Assembly: GCA_023132075.1 (NCBI GenBank)
Contig: JAGLYT010000005.1
Coordinates: forward strand, 1 to 19,044
Direction of reading: 5' to 3'
DNA from: JAGLHV01 sp023132075 [NCBI: bacterium]
Lineage (GTDB): Bacteria > CBDUZB01 > JAGLHV01
Length of the DNA stretch: 19,044 bases
Part shown: in pieces, positions 7,257-15,117 of the stretch
Numbering within the stretch: the stretch's first letter is position 1
Layout: the number at the start of each line of letters is the position of its first letter
Made by a program: the position numbers and the translations under genes
Notes under the pieces: generated by a model
The model's input: only the letters and a program-made list of their open reading frames with translations
What the model was told of the DNA's origin: nothing
Database searches by the model: none

Positions 7257-10200
7257 ATGAATAAAATTTTAATAAGTCGAAAGAGTATTGAAAGAAAAAA
7301 AATGATGGTATTAATAATGATGATAACGATCATGTTGACGGTTGTTCCCCGGATATGGGCGGTTAATTATACTTCCGTTGGCAGCGGGAATTGGAACAAT
7401 TCCGCTATCTGGGACCAGGCTGGCTATCCTGACGGAGTAAACGATACTGCTACTATTGTCAATGGACATACGGTAACCATTACTGCCGATCTTACCTGTG
7501 GTGCAGTGACTATAAATAGTGGTGGGGTGGTAAATATTAGTTGGGGTTCTGTGACCTGGACCGTCCGGGGAGATATTTCGGTTAGTGGTAATTTAATGCT
7601 TGGAACCGGCGATATTGTCAAAATAGATTGTATTACTACACCGGTATTATATGGCATTATTGTTGAGTCAGGAGGTATTTTTAATGCCATTGGAGAATCG
7701 TATGGGAATTGTAGAATTATCGCTTTCAACCAAAATTATAATAGCTATATCTACCTGAAAGATGGTTCCCGCACTACATTTAAGCATTGTGATATAAGTG
7801 AAATGGGAAGTTGGATGAACCCAAAATACGGTATATACATTGAGGATGTTGATGGGAGTGTCCCCGGAGAAGGAGTACTTATAGAGAATTGTGATATTCA
7901 CCATAATGGAAAATATGGGATTTATATGTCCGGATGTTCCAATAATAATGCGGCTAATGGGAAGGGAATCATTGATACCAAAGTGAGGGATAATATACAA
8001 GGAGTCTGGCTGGTTAATTGTTCTTCCAATACCTTTGATAGTAATGATTGTTTTGACAACAATGCAGGAATAGAAGACGGAACAGGTGTTTCTCTTTCCG
8101 GTGGGGGTTATAATAATCTGATTAATAATAATTGTTGTAATAATCAAATGATTGGGATTTCAATTCAAAACAGTAATAATAATATTTTAAATAGTAATAC
8201 TTGCTATGGTCAGTGGAGTCGTGCGGGTATTGAGCTTTATAATAGTGATAATAATCAATTGAACAATAATATTACTTATAATAATTCAACCGGTATTTCC
8301 TTAATTTCGAGTAATAATAATATCTTGGTCGGACATGTGAGTCATAGCAATACTTTTGGATTGAATTGCGTTGGTACAGGTAACGAACTTATAAATTGTA
8401 ATCTTGGCACTTTTGGAAAAAACACCCAGGGCGATATTTCTTTATGGAATTATAATATTAGTACACTAACTTTAAAAAATTGTCAATTAGCCAGTACGAT
8501 TGCAATAAATACTACTGGTTTTAGTGTGGGAAGTTGGATTATTTCTCAAAAACATGATGAAATACCAGGGTTGGTTAAAATCTGGGGAGATTATAGTGTT
8601 CCTGCCGGAACAACCAACTGGCGATATGATACGGAATTGTATCCTGGTAGTGGGGATGCTGATGTGCAAAAAAAGATAGAATTTTATTCTACATCTATAG
8701 GCACAGAAGTCACTGTGGAAAACGGAAATATACTAAATATCGGGGGTTCCCAAACAGCTCAAAAAACTTTGCTTTATAGTGGAGATAGTACTTTTTGGGG
8801 TTTTACTGTGAATGGCAGTATAAATTGTGATTATGCAAACTTTAGTAATTTGACTCCAAATGGTTTGAATATTGCCAGTAGTGCTACGATTATCAAACTT
8901 GACCGGACATCGTTTAGTAATGTAGCTGATGGGGGTGGTCATCTAACGATAGATGGTGTAGATTATACTTTTGATAGCTGTGTTTTTGATAACAGTGGGG
9001 ACTATGATGTAATTGTAAACAACGATGCAGATTTAATTTTTATTAATTATACCCGGGGGAACTTTGCCGATAATTTTTTAGATATAAACTCATCTATTCA
9101 ATGGATTGGAACGAGTGAGACTCACTTTAGCGATAGTGGTGGTGTAGACAGAACTTTTTACAGTATTGAGACGGATGAAATTTTCGTTACAGTCAATGAC
9201 AATGATGAAAACATCCATGGTGGTTCACAACAACAGGTAAGTGTAATTGTATCTAATAGTAGCACCGGGGATGAGGAAGTACTTACCTTAGTTGAAACCG
9301 GAAATGATACCGGAATATTCAGAAATACAACAGGACTCCCTGTCATTCTCAATTCTACCGCTGCCAAGGGGAATTATGAATTGGAAGCATTGGGCACAGA
9401 AATGATTAATGTGACCTATGTTGATGCAAATGACCCTGGGGATACTTCTAATGATACTGTCAGGATTTACCCTAAAGAGCCGGTAGTAGTATTGATGGAA
9501 CCAGACGAAGGAGCAGTTGGTTTGTTGCCGGACAGTTTTATCAGAATAGAATTTAGTAAGGAAATGGATAAAACATCTGTAGAATCAGCAATGAGCTTGA
9601 AAGCAGTAATGGATAAAGATGGGCAGATTATAAATGAATTGATTCTTGTAAGTTTTAATTGGGAAGATGATTTTACAGTTACTTTAAAGCCTGCTAAAGA
9701 GTTGAATAAAAATTATACTTATGAGGCAGTTATTTCAACAGGTGCAAAGGATGCAAGCGGTAATTCTTTATCCCAGAGCAAAGTATGGAAATTTACTACC
9801 ATAATGGAGAGTACAGTGACTAACACTGTAGTTGGTGAAGATGAAGATACACAGATAGTATTAGCTCCTGATGCTTTACCGGAAGATGGATATATTAAGA
9901 TTAGTTTAACAACGGTTAATCAAGAGGGGATTGTTTATGCAGAGAGTAAATTAAAAAAGCAGGGAGATACTTGTAGATATCCCATTAATAATACATTTCG
10001 TGAATTGAATGCTTATGATATAAACGGAAATTTATATAACATAAATTTTAATGCGGCAGTAAACTTAACTATTCCTTATTCGGATGATGATAACGACGGG
10101 ATTGTTGACGGCACATTTCCTTTGGTAAGGGAAAAGACTTTGGCTATACATTATTTAGACGAAAATAATAATTTATGGGTAAGGATCCCCGGGTCGATAG

Positions 10201-10550
10201 TGGATACGGAGAGAAATGTAGTTACAGCTAAAGTATTACATTTTTCCACTTTTGTATTGATGGGGGCAAATGATACTAATTTAACTTCTGCTTATGCCTT
10301 TCCGGTTCCGTTCAGAGCATATCAAGGGCATAACGAAATTACCTTTACCGGGCTTTCTTCTCAGGCAACGATAAAGATATTTACTATTAGCGGAGAGTTG
10401 ACTGTAACGCTTAAAGAAGAAGATGGAGACGGACAACTTATTTGGGATGTAAAGAATAAGGGGGGAAAGCTCTTAGCCAGTGGGGTATATATATATTATA
10501 TAAAAAACGAAAGAGAACATAAAAGCGGGAAATTGATGATTATAAAATAA
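7257..10550 (+). CDS. Exported giant beta-helix protein with Big_5 and FlgD/type-IX-like C-terminal domain (paralog 2)
   Basis: This 1,097-residue paralog of the protein at 1916-5200 has the same domain order throughout. A signal segment ends near VPRIWA. It is followed by a GNW module, an asparagine-ladder beta-helix (about 165-415, e.g. SNNNIL), the ETGNDTGIF module, a Big_5 domain with FSKEMDKTS, the DDDNDGIVDG loop and the LASGVYIYY tail. GAGAGGGGGA precedes ATG 7257. The C-terminal 450 residues and the GNW module are nearly the same as in paralog 1. The beta-helix and the strands after it differ much more, including indels. At DNA level 10125-10186 is identical to 4775-4836 (62 nt). This is a tandem duplication with the PorV-like gene between the copies. 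No enzyme motif is visible. The role is inferred to be a second cargo of the same export route. Confidence 0.85.
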   Translation: MNKILISRKSIERKKMMVLIMMITIMLTVVPRIWAVNYTSVGSGNWNNSAIWDQAGYPDGVNDTATIVNGHTVTITADLTCGAVTINSGGVVNISWGSVTWTVRGDISVSGNLMLGTGDIVKIDCITTPVLYGIIVESGGIFNAIGESYGNCRIIAFNQNYNSYIYLKDGSRTTFKHCDISEMGSWMNPKYGIYIEDVDGSVPGEGVLIENCDIHHNGKYGIYMSGCSNNNAANGKGIIDTKVRDNIQGVWLVNCSSNTFDSNDCFDNNAGIEDGTGVSLSGGGYNNLINNNCCNNQMIGISIQNSNNNILNSNTCYGQWSRAGIELYNSDNNQLNNNITYNNSTGISLISSNNNILVGHVSHSNTFGLNCVGTGNELINCNLGTFGKNTQGDISLWNYNISTLTLKNCQLASTIAINTTGFSVGSWIISQKHDEIPGLVKIWGDYSVPAGTTNWRYDTELYPGSGDADVQKKIEFYSTSIGTEVTVENGNILNIGGSQTAQKTLLYSGDSTFWGFTVNGSINCDYANFSNLTPNGLNIASSATIIKLDRTSFSNVADGGGHLTIDGVDYTFDSCVFDNSGDYDVIVNNDADLIFINYTRGNFADNFLDINSSIQWIGTSETHFSDSGGVDRTFYSIETDEIFVTVNDNDENIHGGSQQQVSVIVSNSSTGDEEVLTLVETGNDTGIFRNTTGLPVILNSTAAKGNYELEALGTEMINVTYVDANDPGDTSNDTVRIYPKEPVVVLMEPDEGAVGLLPDSFIRIEFSKEMDKTSVESAMSLKAVMDKDGQIINELILVSFNWEDDFTVTLKPAKELNKNYTYEAVISTGAKDASGNSLSQSKVWKFTTIMESTVTNTVVGEDEDTQIVLAPDALPEDGYIKISLTTVNQEGIVYAESKLKKQGDTCRYPINNTFRELNAYDINGNLYNINFNAAVNLTIPYSDDDNDGIVDGTFPLVREKTLAIHYLDENNNLWVRIPGSIVDTERNVVTAKVLHFSTFVLMGANDTNLTSAYAFPVPFRAYQGHNEITFTGLSSQATIKIFTISGELTVTLKEEDGDGQLIWDVKNKGGKLLASGVYIYYIKNEREHKSGKLMIIK

Positions 10551-10553
10551 AAA

Positions 10554-10604
10554 AAAGACAGTTAACAAAGACAGTTTAATTGGTTTAAATTTGTCGAATT
10601 GGTT
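10554..10604. repeat. Short direct repeats after the cassette
   Basis: AAAGACAGTT occurs at 10554-10563 and 10567-10576, a 13-bp period. AATTGGTT occurs at 10578-10585 and 10597-10604. These lie directly behind the last cassette gene and form no T-tailed hairpin. They may be replication-slippage debris or a protein site, and I cannot decide between them. Confidence 0.35.
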
Positions 10605-10637
10605 AAAGGATAAAAAATATAAAGACCCTCTTTGAAG

Positions 10638-10796
10638 ACTGGCGGATCCGCCTGAGGCGGACTCCAGCAAAATAAAAAAAGGCACAGAGGCACAAAGTAA
10701 AAGAAAAAGGCAATAGACAATTATAAGTGATGGGTTGAAAAAAATTTGAATTTGCTTGCCTGCTTATCCGCCAATCTTTAAGGCGGGCCCGCCAGT
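10638..10796. repeat. MITE-like element with GC-rich inverted termini
   Basis: The left end, ACTGGCGGATCCGCC (10638-10652), matches the reverse complement of the right end (10782-10796) at 13 of 15 positions. Each end contains a 12-bp palindrome (GGCGGATCCGCC and GGCGGGCCCGCC). Just inside each end is a further GGCGG/CCGCC hairpin, at 10647-10661 and 10767-10786. The 159-bp unit is non-coding and AT-rich between the ends. It is far richer in G+C at its termini than its surroundings. I see no clear target-site duplication. Two oppositely oriented copies of one REP-like repeat would look the same. Confidence 0.5.
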
Positions 10797-10840
10797 TTGT
10801 AATGAGGGAATTTATGGGTTTGGAGTTATTTTAAAATATC

Positions 10841-10869
10841 TTGACAAAAAACAAAGAAAATATTAAATT
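10841..10869 (+). promoter_or_regulatory. Sigma-70-type promoter of the sensor kinase gene
   Basis: TTGACA (10841-10846) is a perfect -35. After a 17-bp spacer comes TAAATT (10864-10869) as the -10. Transcription would start about 75 bp before the kinase ATG. This separates the two-component genes from the sigma-54 cassette upstream. Confidence 0.6.
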
Positions 10870-10949
10870 TAAATTGTGAGTGCAAAAAGTAAATATTGTT
10901 TTACAAGAGATAAATATAAGAAAACAAGAAAAAGTAAAGGTAAAATAAG

Positions 10950-12374
10950 ATGAAAATAAAAACTGAGTTTACGTTGTTTGCCAGCGTGCTTATAATAATA
11001 GTTATTTTAGGTGTAAGTATCTTTCTTTTTCTCTTTGAGAAACAGTTCTTGATTGAAGAAATTAAAAAGGGTGAAAGTAGTTCGATAGAGAATTTTGCCC
11101 AGCTTTGTAAGGAAGCATTAATTACCGATGATGAAATACTTCTTTTAAATTATATTAATGTAATTAAAAAAACGAATGAGGCTATAGTATACGGTTTTTA
11201 TCTGGACGATAATGACAGGATTCTTACTTCTACCAAGAACAAATTAATTAAAAATGTTTTAAAAAGTTCTGCAGGAAGAAAAGCAAAAAAAACTAAAAAA
11301 TTTCTAAGGCAAGTATATACTAATCCATTAAATGGTGAACTTCTGGATATAGTATCTATTCCTGTGATTGTAAGTCAAAAGAAAACCGGTATTGCTCAAA
11401 TAGGTTTTTCCCGGCGGGTTATTAACAAGAGGATAAAAGAAATAGTAGATAAAACACGGGAACGCATATTGCAGGTAGCATTAGTCTCTTTAGTTGTAGG
11501 AATTATAGGGGCGTTCCTTTTATCCAGAAAGATAACCTTGCCCATTAGAAAATTGGCTCAGGGAGCAAAAACCATAGGAGACGGTAATTTAGATACAAAA
11601 ATTGTTATTAAAACTAAAAACGAATTAGGTTCACTGGCCGGGGAGTTTAATCGAATGGCAGAAAAATTAAAAGAATTGGACCGAATGAAGAAGGATTTCG
11701 TTTCCAGTGTTTCCCATGAATTGAGGTCTCCGCTTACCGCTATTCAAGGATATCTTGACCTTTTTATCAATACCCCTCCGGAAAAAATGAATGAAGAAAG
11801 AAGAATTAAGGCCTTAAACATTATGAAAAGCGATACAACTCGATTGACTCGTTTTATCAATGATGTATTAGACCTGGCTAAAATAGAGGCAGCTCAATTG
11901 GAGGTAGTTAAAGAACAGGTAAATATTGCTCAAATAGTTGAGGAAATATTTATTTTATTCACTCCTTTAACTGAGGAAAAACAGATTAAAACGACTATGG
12001 ATATATCTCCTGATATAAAACCAATTTTAGCTGATTCTGATAAGATAAAACAGGTGATTACTAATTTGGTCAGTAATGCTTTTAAATTTACTCTTTCGGG
12101 AGGAAGAATAACTATTTTTGCCAAGGATAAAGGTGACAGCCTGCAAATTAGTGTTCAGGATACAGGAGCGGGAATTCCCCCGGATGCAGTAAATTATGTA
12201 TTTGATAAATTCCGTCAAGTCCGTAAGGCTTCCGGAGGGTCTGGTCAACCCAAGGGGACGGGATTGGGTTTAGCTATTGTAAAAGGTATTGTTGAAGCTC
12301 ACGGTGGTAAGATATGGGTAGAGAGCCAATTAAACCGGGGAAGCATATTTCATTTTACATTACTCAAAAAATAA
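10950..12374 (+). CDS. Membrane sensor histidine kinase (extracytoplasmic sensor-HAMP-HisKA-HATPase)
   Basis: The 474-residue kinase starts with a membrane helix at about 7-29. An extracytoplasmic sensor follows (about 30-172) that looks like a single Cache/PAS-type fold, with YGFYLDDNDRILTST and DIVSIPVIV strands. The second membrane helix is at about 173-192. HAMP occupies about 193-247. HisKA carries SHELRSPLTA with phospho-histidine H256. HATPase_c has an N box with N372 and N376, G1 DTGAGIP at 404-410, and G2 GTGLGL at 436-441. All catalytic motifs are intact. The ligand is unknown. It has its own promoter upstream, and a REC-GGDEF regulator follows 158 bp downstream, its likely partner. 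It is a separate kinase from the one cut off at the left edge. Confidence 0.93.
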   Translation: MKIKTEFTLFASVLIIIVILGVSIFLFLFEKQFLIEEIKKGESSSIENFAQLCKEALITDDEILLLNYINVIKKTNEAIVYGFYLDDNDRILTSTKNKLIKNVLKSSAGRKAKKTKKFLRQVYTNPLNGELLDIVSIPVIVSQKKTGIAQIGFSRRVINKRIKEIVDKTRERILQVALVSLVVGIIGAFLLSRKITLPIRKLAQGAKTIGDGNLDTKIVIKTKNELGSLAGEFNRMAEKLKELDRMKKDFVSSVSHELRSPLTAIQGYLDLFINTPPEKMNEERRIKALNIMKSDTTRLTRFINDVLDLAKIEAAQLEVVKEQVNIAQIVEEIFILFTPLTEEKQIKTTMDISPDIKPILADSDKIKQVITNLVSNAFKFTLSGGRITIFAKDKGDSLQISVQDTGAGIPPDAVNYVFDKFRQVRKASGGSGQPKGTGLGLAIVKGIVEAHGGKIWVESQLNRGSIFHFTLLKK

Positions 12375-12455
12375 AATAAATAAACTAACTTGCAAAATAG
12401 AAAAAAATGTTATAAAATCATTTTTTAAGTAATTAAGAAACAAAAAACAAACTAA

Positions 12456-12479
12456 TGCTCAGCAGTTTACTGCTGAGCA
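12456..12479. promoter_or_regulatory. Perfect dyad between kinase and response regulator
   Basis: Arms TGCTCAGCAGT (12456-12466) and ACTGCTGAGCA (12469-12479) are perfectly complementary across a TT centre, giving 11 bp per arm. No T-run follows on the + strand, so an intrinsic terminator for the kinase gene is not supported. An operator or an RNA hairpin limiting read-through into the regulator gene is possible. It stands out as GC-richer than the AT-rich flanks. Confidence 0.55.
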
Positions 12480-12532
12480 GTTGATTAAATTGAAATTATT
12501 TAATAAAGAAAGAGTAGAGAAAGGAATAAATA

Positions 12533-13462
12533 ATGAAAAATAAAATATTGGTTGTTGACGATGAACCCAATATTCGGGAAATGATTAAAGATTCTTTAGA
12601 GTTGGCAGACTATACGGTAGTTATGGCCACTAATGGTAAAGAGGCATTGGAAAAGATTTATAGTGAAGTTCCTGATTTAATTCTTTTAGATGTAAGGATG
12701 CCTGAAATGGGAGGATACGAGGTTTGTCAGAAAATAAGAGATGATTTATTAGTAAGAAATCTCCCCATTATTATGTTGACAGCTCAGGGAGAAGAAAGGG
12801 ATGAATTAATGGGGTTAAGTAAGGGAGCGGATGATTATTTGGTAAAGCCCTTCCGGACTGCATTACTTTTAGCCCGTATAGAGATGGTATTACGGCGTAC
12901 TATGGAAAATATGGATTCTAACCCTTTGACCCATTTGCCCGGGAATAATGCTATTATTAAAAACATCGAAGCAAGAATTAATTCACAAAATTCTTTTGCG
13001 GTAATTTATATGGATTTAAATAAATTTAAATCCTTTAATGATTATTATGGTTTTGTTCGGGGAGATGGAATGATTAAATTCACAGAAAAGGTAATTGTAG
13101 AGACATTCAGAGATTTAGGTAATTCAGAAGATTTTCTGGGACATATTGGTGGAGATGATTTTATTGCTATTACCTCTCCCGATAAAGTAGAAATTACCTG
13201 TAAACAAATCATTAAAGTTTTTGATTCAATGGTTCCTGATTTATATAATGAAGAAGACAGAAAAAAAGGGTACATTATAATTCAGGATAGAAGAGGTGAA
13301 AAAAGGCAATTTCCTTTTGTTTCCATAGCTATTGCGGTGGTAACCAATAAAAACAAAAAAATAACCCATCCGGCCGAAGTAAGTGCTGTTGCTACGGAAT
13401 TAAAGAAATTCGTTAAGAAGGAAATCAAGAGTGCTTTTATTGTGGACAGAAGGAAGAAATAA
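12533..13462 (+). CDS. Response regulator with receiver and variant GGDEF (GGDDF) domain
   Basis: The protein has 309 residues. Residues 1-120 are a receiver with D9/D10, phospho-acceptor D53, T83 and K105, all intact. Residues 128-300 are a GGDEF-type domain. It has PLTHLPG at 131-137, the metal/substrate segment DLNKFKSFND at 161-170, and signature GGDDF at 206-210. Active diguanylate cyclases normally have GG(D/E)EF, so the E-to-D change makes c-di-GMP synthesis uncertain. Binding without catalysis is possible. The start has AAAGGA about nine bases upstream. The gene probably works with the sensor kinase before it, from which it is separated by a perfect dyad. The domain call is secure. 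The enzymatic activity is open. Confidence 0.92.
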   Translation: MKNKILVVDDEPNIREMIKDSLELADYTVVMATNGKEALEKIYSEVPDLILLDVRMPEMGGYEVCQKIRDDLLVRNLPIIMLTAQGEERDELMGLSKGADDYLVKPFRTALLLARIEMVLRRTMENMDSNPLTHLPGNNAIIKNIEARINSQNSFAVIYMDLNKFKSFNDYYGFVRGDGMIKFTEKVIVETFRDLGNSEDFLGHIGGDDFIAITSPDKVEITCKQIIKVFDSMVPDLYNEEDRKKGYIIIQDRRGEKRQFPFVSIAIAVVTNKNKKITHPAEVSAVATELKKFVKKEIKSAFIVDRRKK

Positions 13463-13595
13463 GAAATTCCGGATTTTTTTATCTACAAATCTTATCTTTA
13501 TATTAACCCATCTCTTAAAAAAAGTTTAAAAAATCAGAATAGTTTCCAGCCCTCAACTCATAAAATCGTTTTTGTAATTTATTAATTGTTTTTTA

Positions 13596-13624
13596 TTGAC
13601 GGTTTTATCTTTTTTATGTATAAT
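13596..13624 (+). promoter_or_regulatory. Strong sigma-70-type promoter of the rnf operon
   Basis: TTGACG (13596-13601), a 17-bp spacer and a perfect TATAAT (13619-13624) give near-consensus housekeeping architecture. The leader before rnfC would be roughly 95 nt. No recognisable riboswitch is seen in it. Confidence 0.75.
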
Positions 13625-13727
13625 TCATTCCGTTGTTAAGGTAGTTTTGTTAGATGGTTTGTGTAGGAAATATGAGTCAAATTAATATTTAATTTAATCC
13701 GGGGAATTTTAAAATACAGGGTTTATT

Positions 13728-15032
13728 ATGGAAAAATTTACTTTTAAAGCAGGAGTTCACCTTCCGGCTTGTAAAAAATTGACTATTGGGGAAGAAATAA
13801 AAGAAACAAGTATTCCTCAGCAGGTAGTTATCCCTTTATCTCAGCATATTGGTTGTCCTGCACAATCAATAGTTTCTAAGGGGGAAAAGGTAAAAGTCGG
13901 TCAAAAAATAGGAGAAGCACAGGGGAATGTTTCCGTTCCTGTTCATTCCAGTATTTCAGGAGAGGTGGTTGATATTTGCCCGCAATTACATCCTGTTTCA
14001 GGAAAGAAAGCTTTGTCGGTAATTATTAAATCGGATGGGCGGGATGAATGGATAGAAAAGGGAAAAAGACATGAGGATTATTTTCGTTTGTCCTCAAAAG
14101 AAATTTGTAACATTATTAAAGAAGCAGGTATTGCAGGTTTGGGAGGAGCGGCTTTTCCCACCCATATAAAGTTATCTCCCCCTAAAGAGGTAGATACCGT
14201 TATTTTAAATGGGGTAGAATGTGAACCTTATCTTTCCGGCGATGAACAGTTGATGATTAAACATCCGCTGGAGATCATTGAGGGTTTAAAAATAATAATG
14301 CAGACAGTAAAGGCTTCCTGGGGAATTGTGGGGATTGAAGACAATAAGCCGCGGGCCATAGATTTAATGAAAAAAGAAATTGCCAAACAACCCAATATAA
14401 GTTTAAAAATCTTAAAAGAAAAATATCCGCAAGGCGGTGAAAAACAGTTAATTAAAGCTTTATTAAACAGAGAGGTTCCTTCCGGGGGATTACCTATGGA
14501 TGTTGGGGTCTTAGTGGATAATGTGGGAACTTCTTTTGCCATAAGAGAAGCAGTAATTCGGGGTTTTCCCCTGGTTTCCCGAGTGGTGACGGTAACCGGT
14601 TGGGGAGTTTTTTCCCCTAAAAACTTAAGAGTAAGAATAGGCAGTTCTATTTCTTTTTTAATTGAAGAATGTGGAGGGTTTAGTTTCGTTCCGGGGAAAG
14701 TGATTATGGGTGGTCCGATGATGGGCATTACTCAGTATAATTTGGAAGTTCCTGTCGTAAAAGGAACTTCGGGAATTTTGGTTTTCGGTCAGCAGGAAGC
14801 AGAGAAAGAGAATATACGGGATTGCATTCGTTGTTCTAAATGTATAGATGCTTGTCCTATGGGTTTGCTTCCCTGTATGATTGCTCTTTATGCCCAGAAT
14901 CAGGATTGGGAAAAAGCAAAAGAATATAATCTCTTAGATTGTATGGAATGCGGTGCTTGTACCTATGTTTGTCCGGCAAAGAGGCCTATTGTTCAATATG
15001 TAAAATGGGCAAAAGACAAATTAAAGTGTTAA
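13728..15032 (+). CDS. rnfC: Rnf electron transport complex subunit C
   Basis: RnfC is the peripheral NADH/FMN-binding subunit, which passes electrons between NAD(H) and the other Rnf subunits. At 434 residues it is the short, Clostridia/Thermotoga-like form without the long C-terminal extension of some proteobacterial RnfC. Visible features are an N-terminal barrel-sandwich part, the flavin/NADH-site segment GLGGAAFPTHIK near 137-148 and the NGVECEPYLSGD segment near 160-171. Two [4Fe-4S] motifs lie at the C terminus: C366-C369-C372-C376 and C405-C408-C411-C415. It is first in the CDGEAB order, directly behind the promoter at 13596. An 85-bp gap separates it from rnfD. Confidence 0.97.
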   Translation: MEKFTFKAGVHLPACKKLTIGEEIKETSIPQQVVIPLSQHIGCPAQSIVSKGEKVKVGQKIGEAQGNVSVPVHSSISGEVVDICPQLHPVSGKKALSVIIKSDGRDEWIEKGKRHEDYFRLSSKEICNIIKEAGIAGLGGAAFPTHIKLSPPKEVDTVILNGVECEPYLSGDEQLMIKHPLEIIEGLKIIMQTVKASWGIVGIEDNKPRAIDLMKKEIAKQPNISLKILKEKYPQGGEKQLIKALLNREVPSGGLPMDVGVLVDNVGTSFAIREAVIRGFPLVSRVVTVTGWGVFSPKNLRVRIGSSISFLIEECGGFSFVPGKVIMGGPMMGITQYNLEVPVVKGTSGILVFGQQEAEKENIRDCIRCSKCIDACPMGLLPCMIALYAQNQDWEKAKEYNLLDCMECGACTYVCPAKRPIVQYVKWAKDKLKC

Positions 15033-15117
15033 AAAATTGTAAAAGATAATTAATCCTGTAGCTTGCTGAGGGGTAGTTGATTTTTGAAGTTGGTAATTTA
15101 TAACAGGGAGTTTTTTT

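Noticed and set aside
7007-7333. Minus-strand frame of 108 codons across the end of the PorV-TPR gene
   Set aside because: It runs antisense to a well-supported gene and its start, low-complexity sequence is the mirror of Lys/Glu-rich TPR codons. No ribosome site or homology is recognisable.
12456-12479. Intrinsic terminator for the sensor kinase gene
   Set aside because: The stem is good but no T-run follows on the + strand. The A-rich flank on its left would suit only a minus-strand transcript, and no minus-strand gene is supported.
13463-13500. Terminator after the GGDDF regulator (TCCGGATTTTTTT)
   Set aside because: The stem before the T-run is only the 6-base palindrome TCCGGA, which cannot form a stable hairpin.
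13672-13692. Six-codon leader ORF (MSQINI) before rnfC with AGGA upstream
   Set aside because: It is too short and has no codon bias or paired hairpins that would suggest attenuation. Chance is the simpler explanation in AT-rich DNA.
14228-14728. Minus-strand frame of 166 codons inside rnfC
   Set aside because: It is a shadow of the strongly conserved RnfC coding frame, with no recognisable domain.
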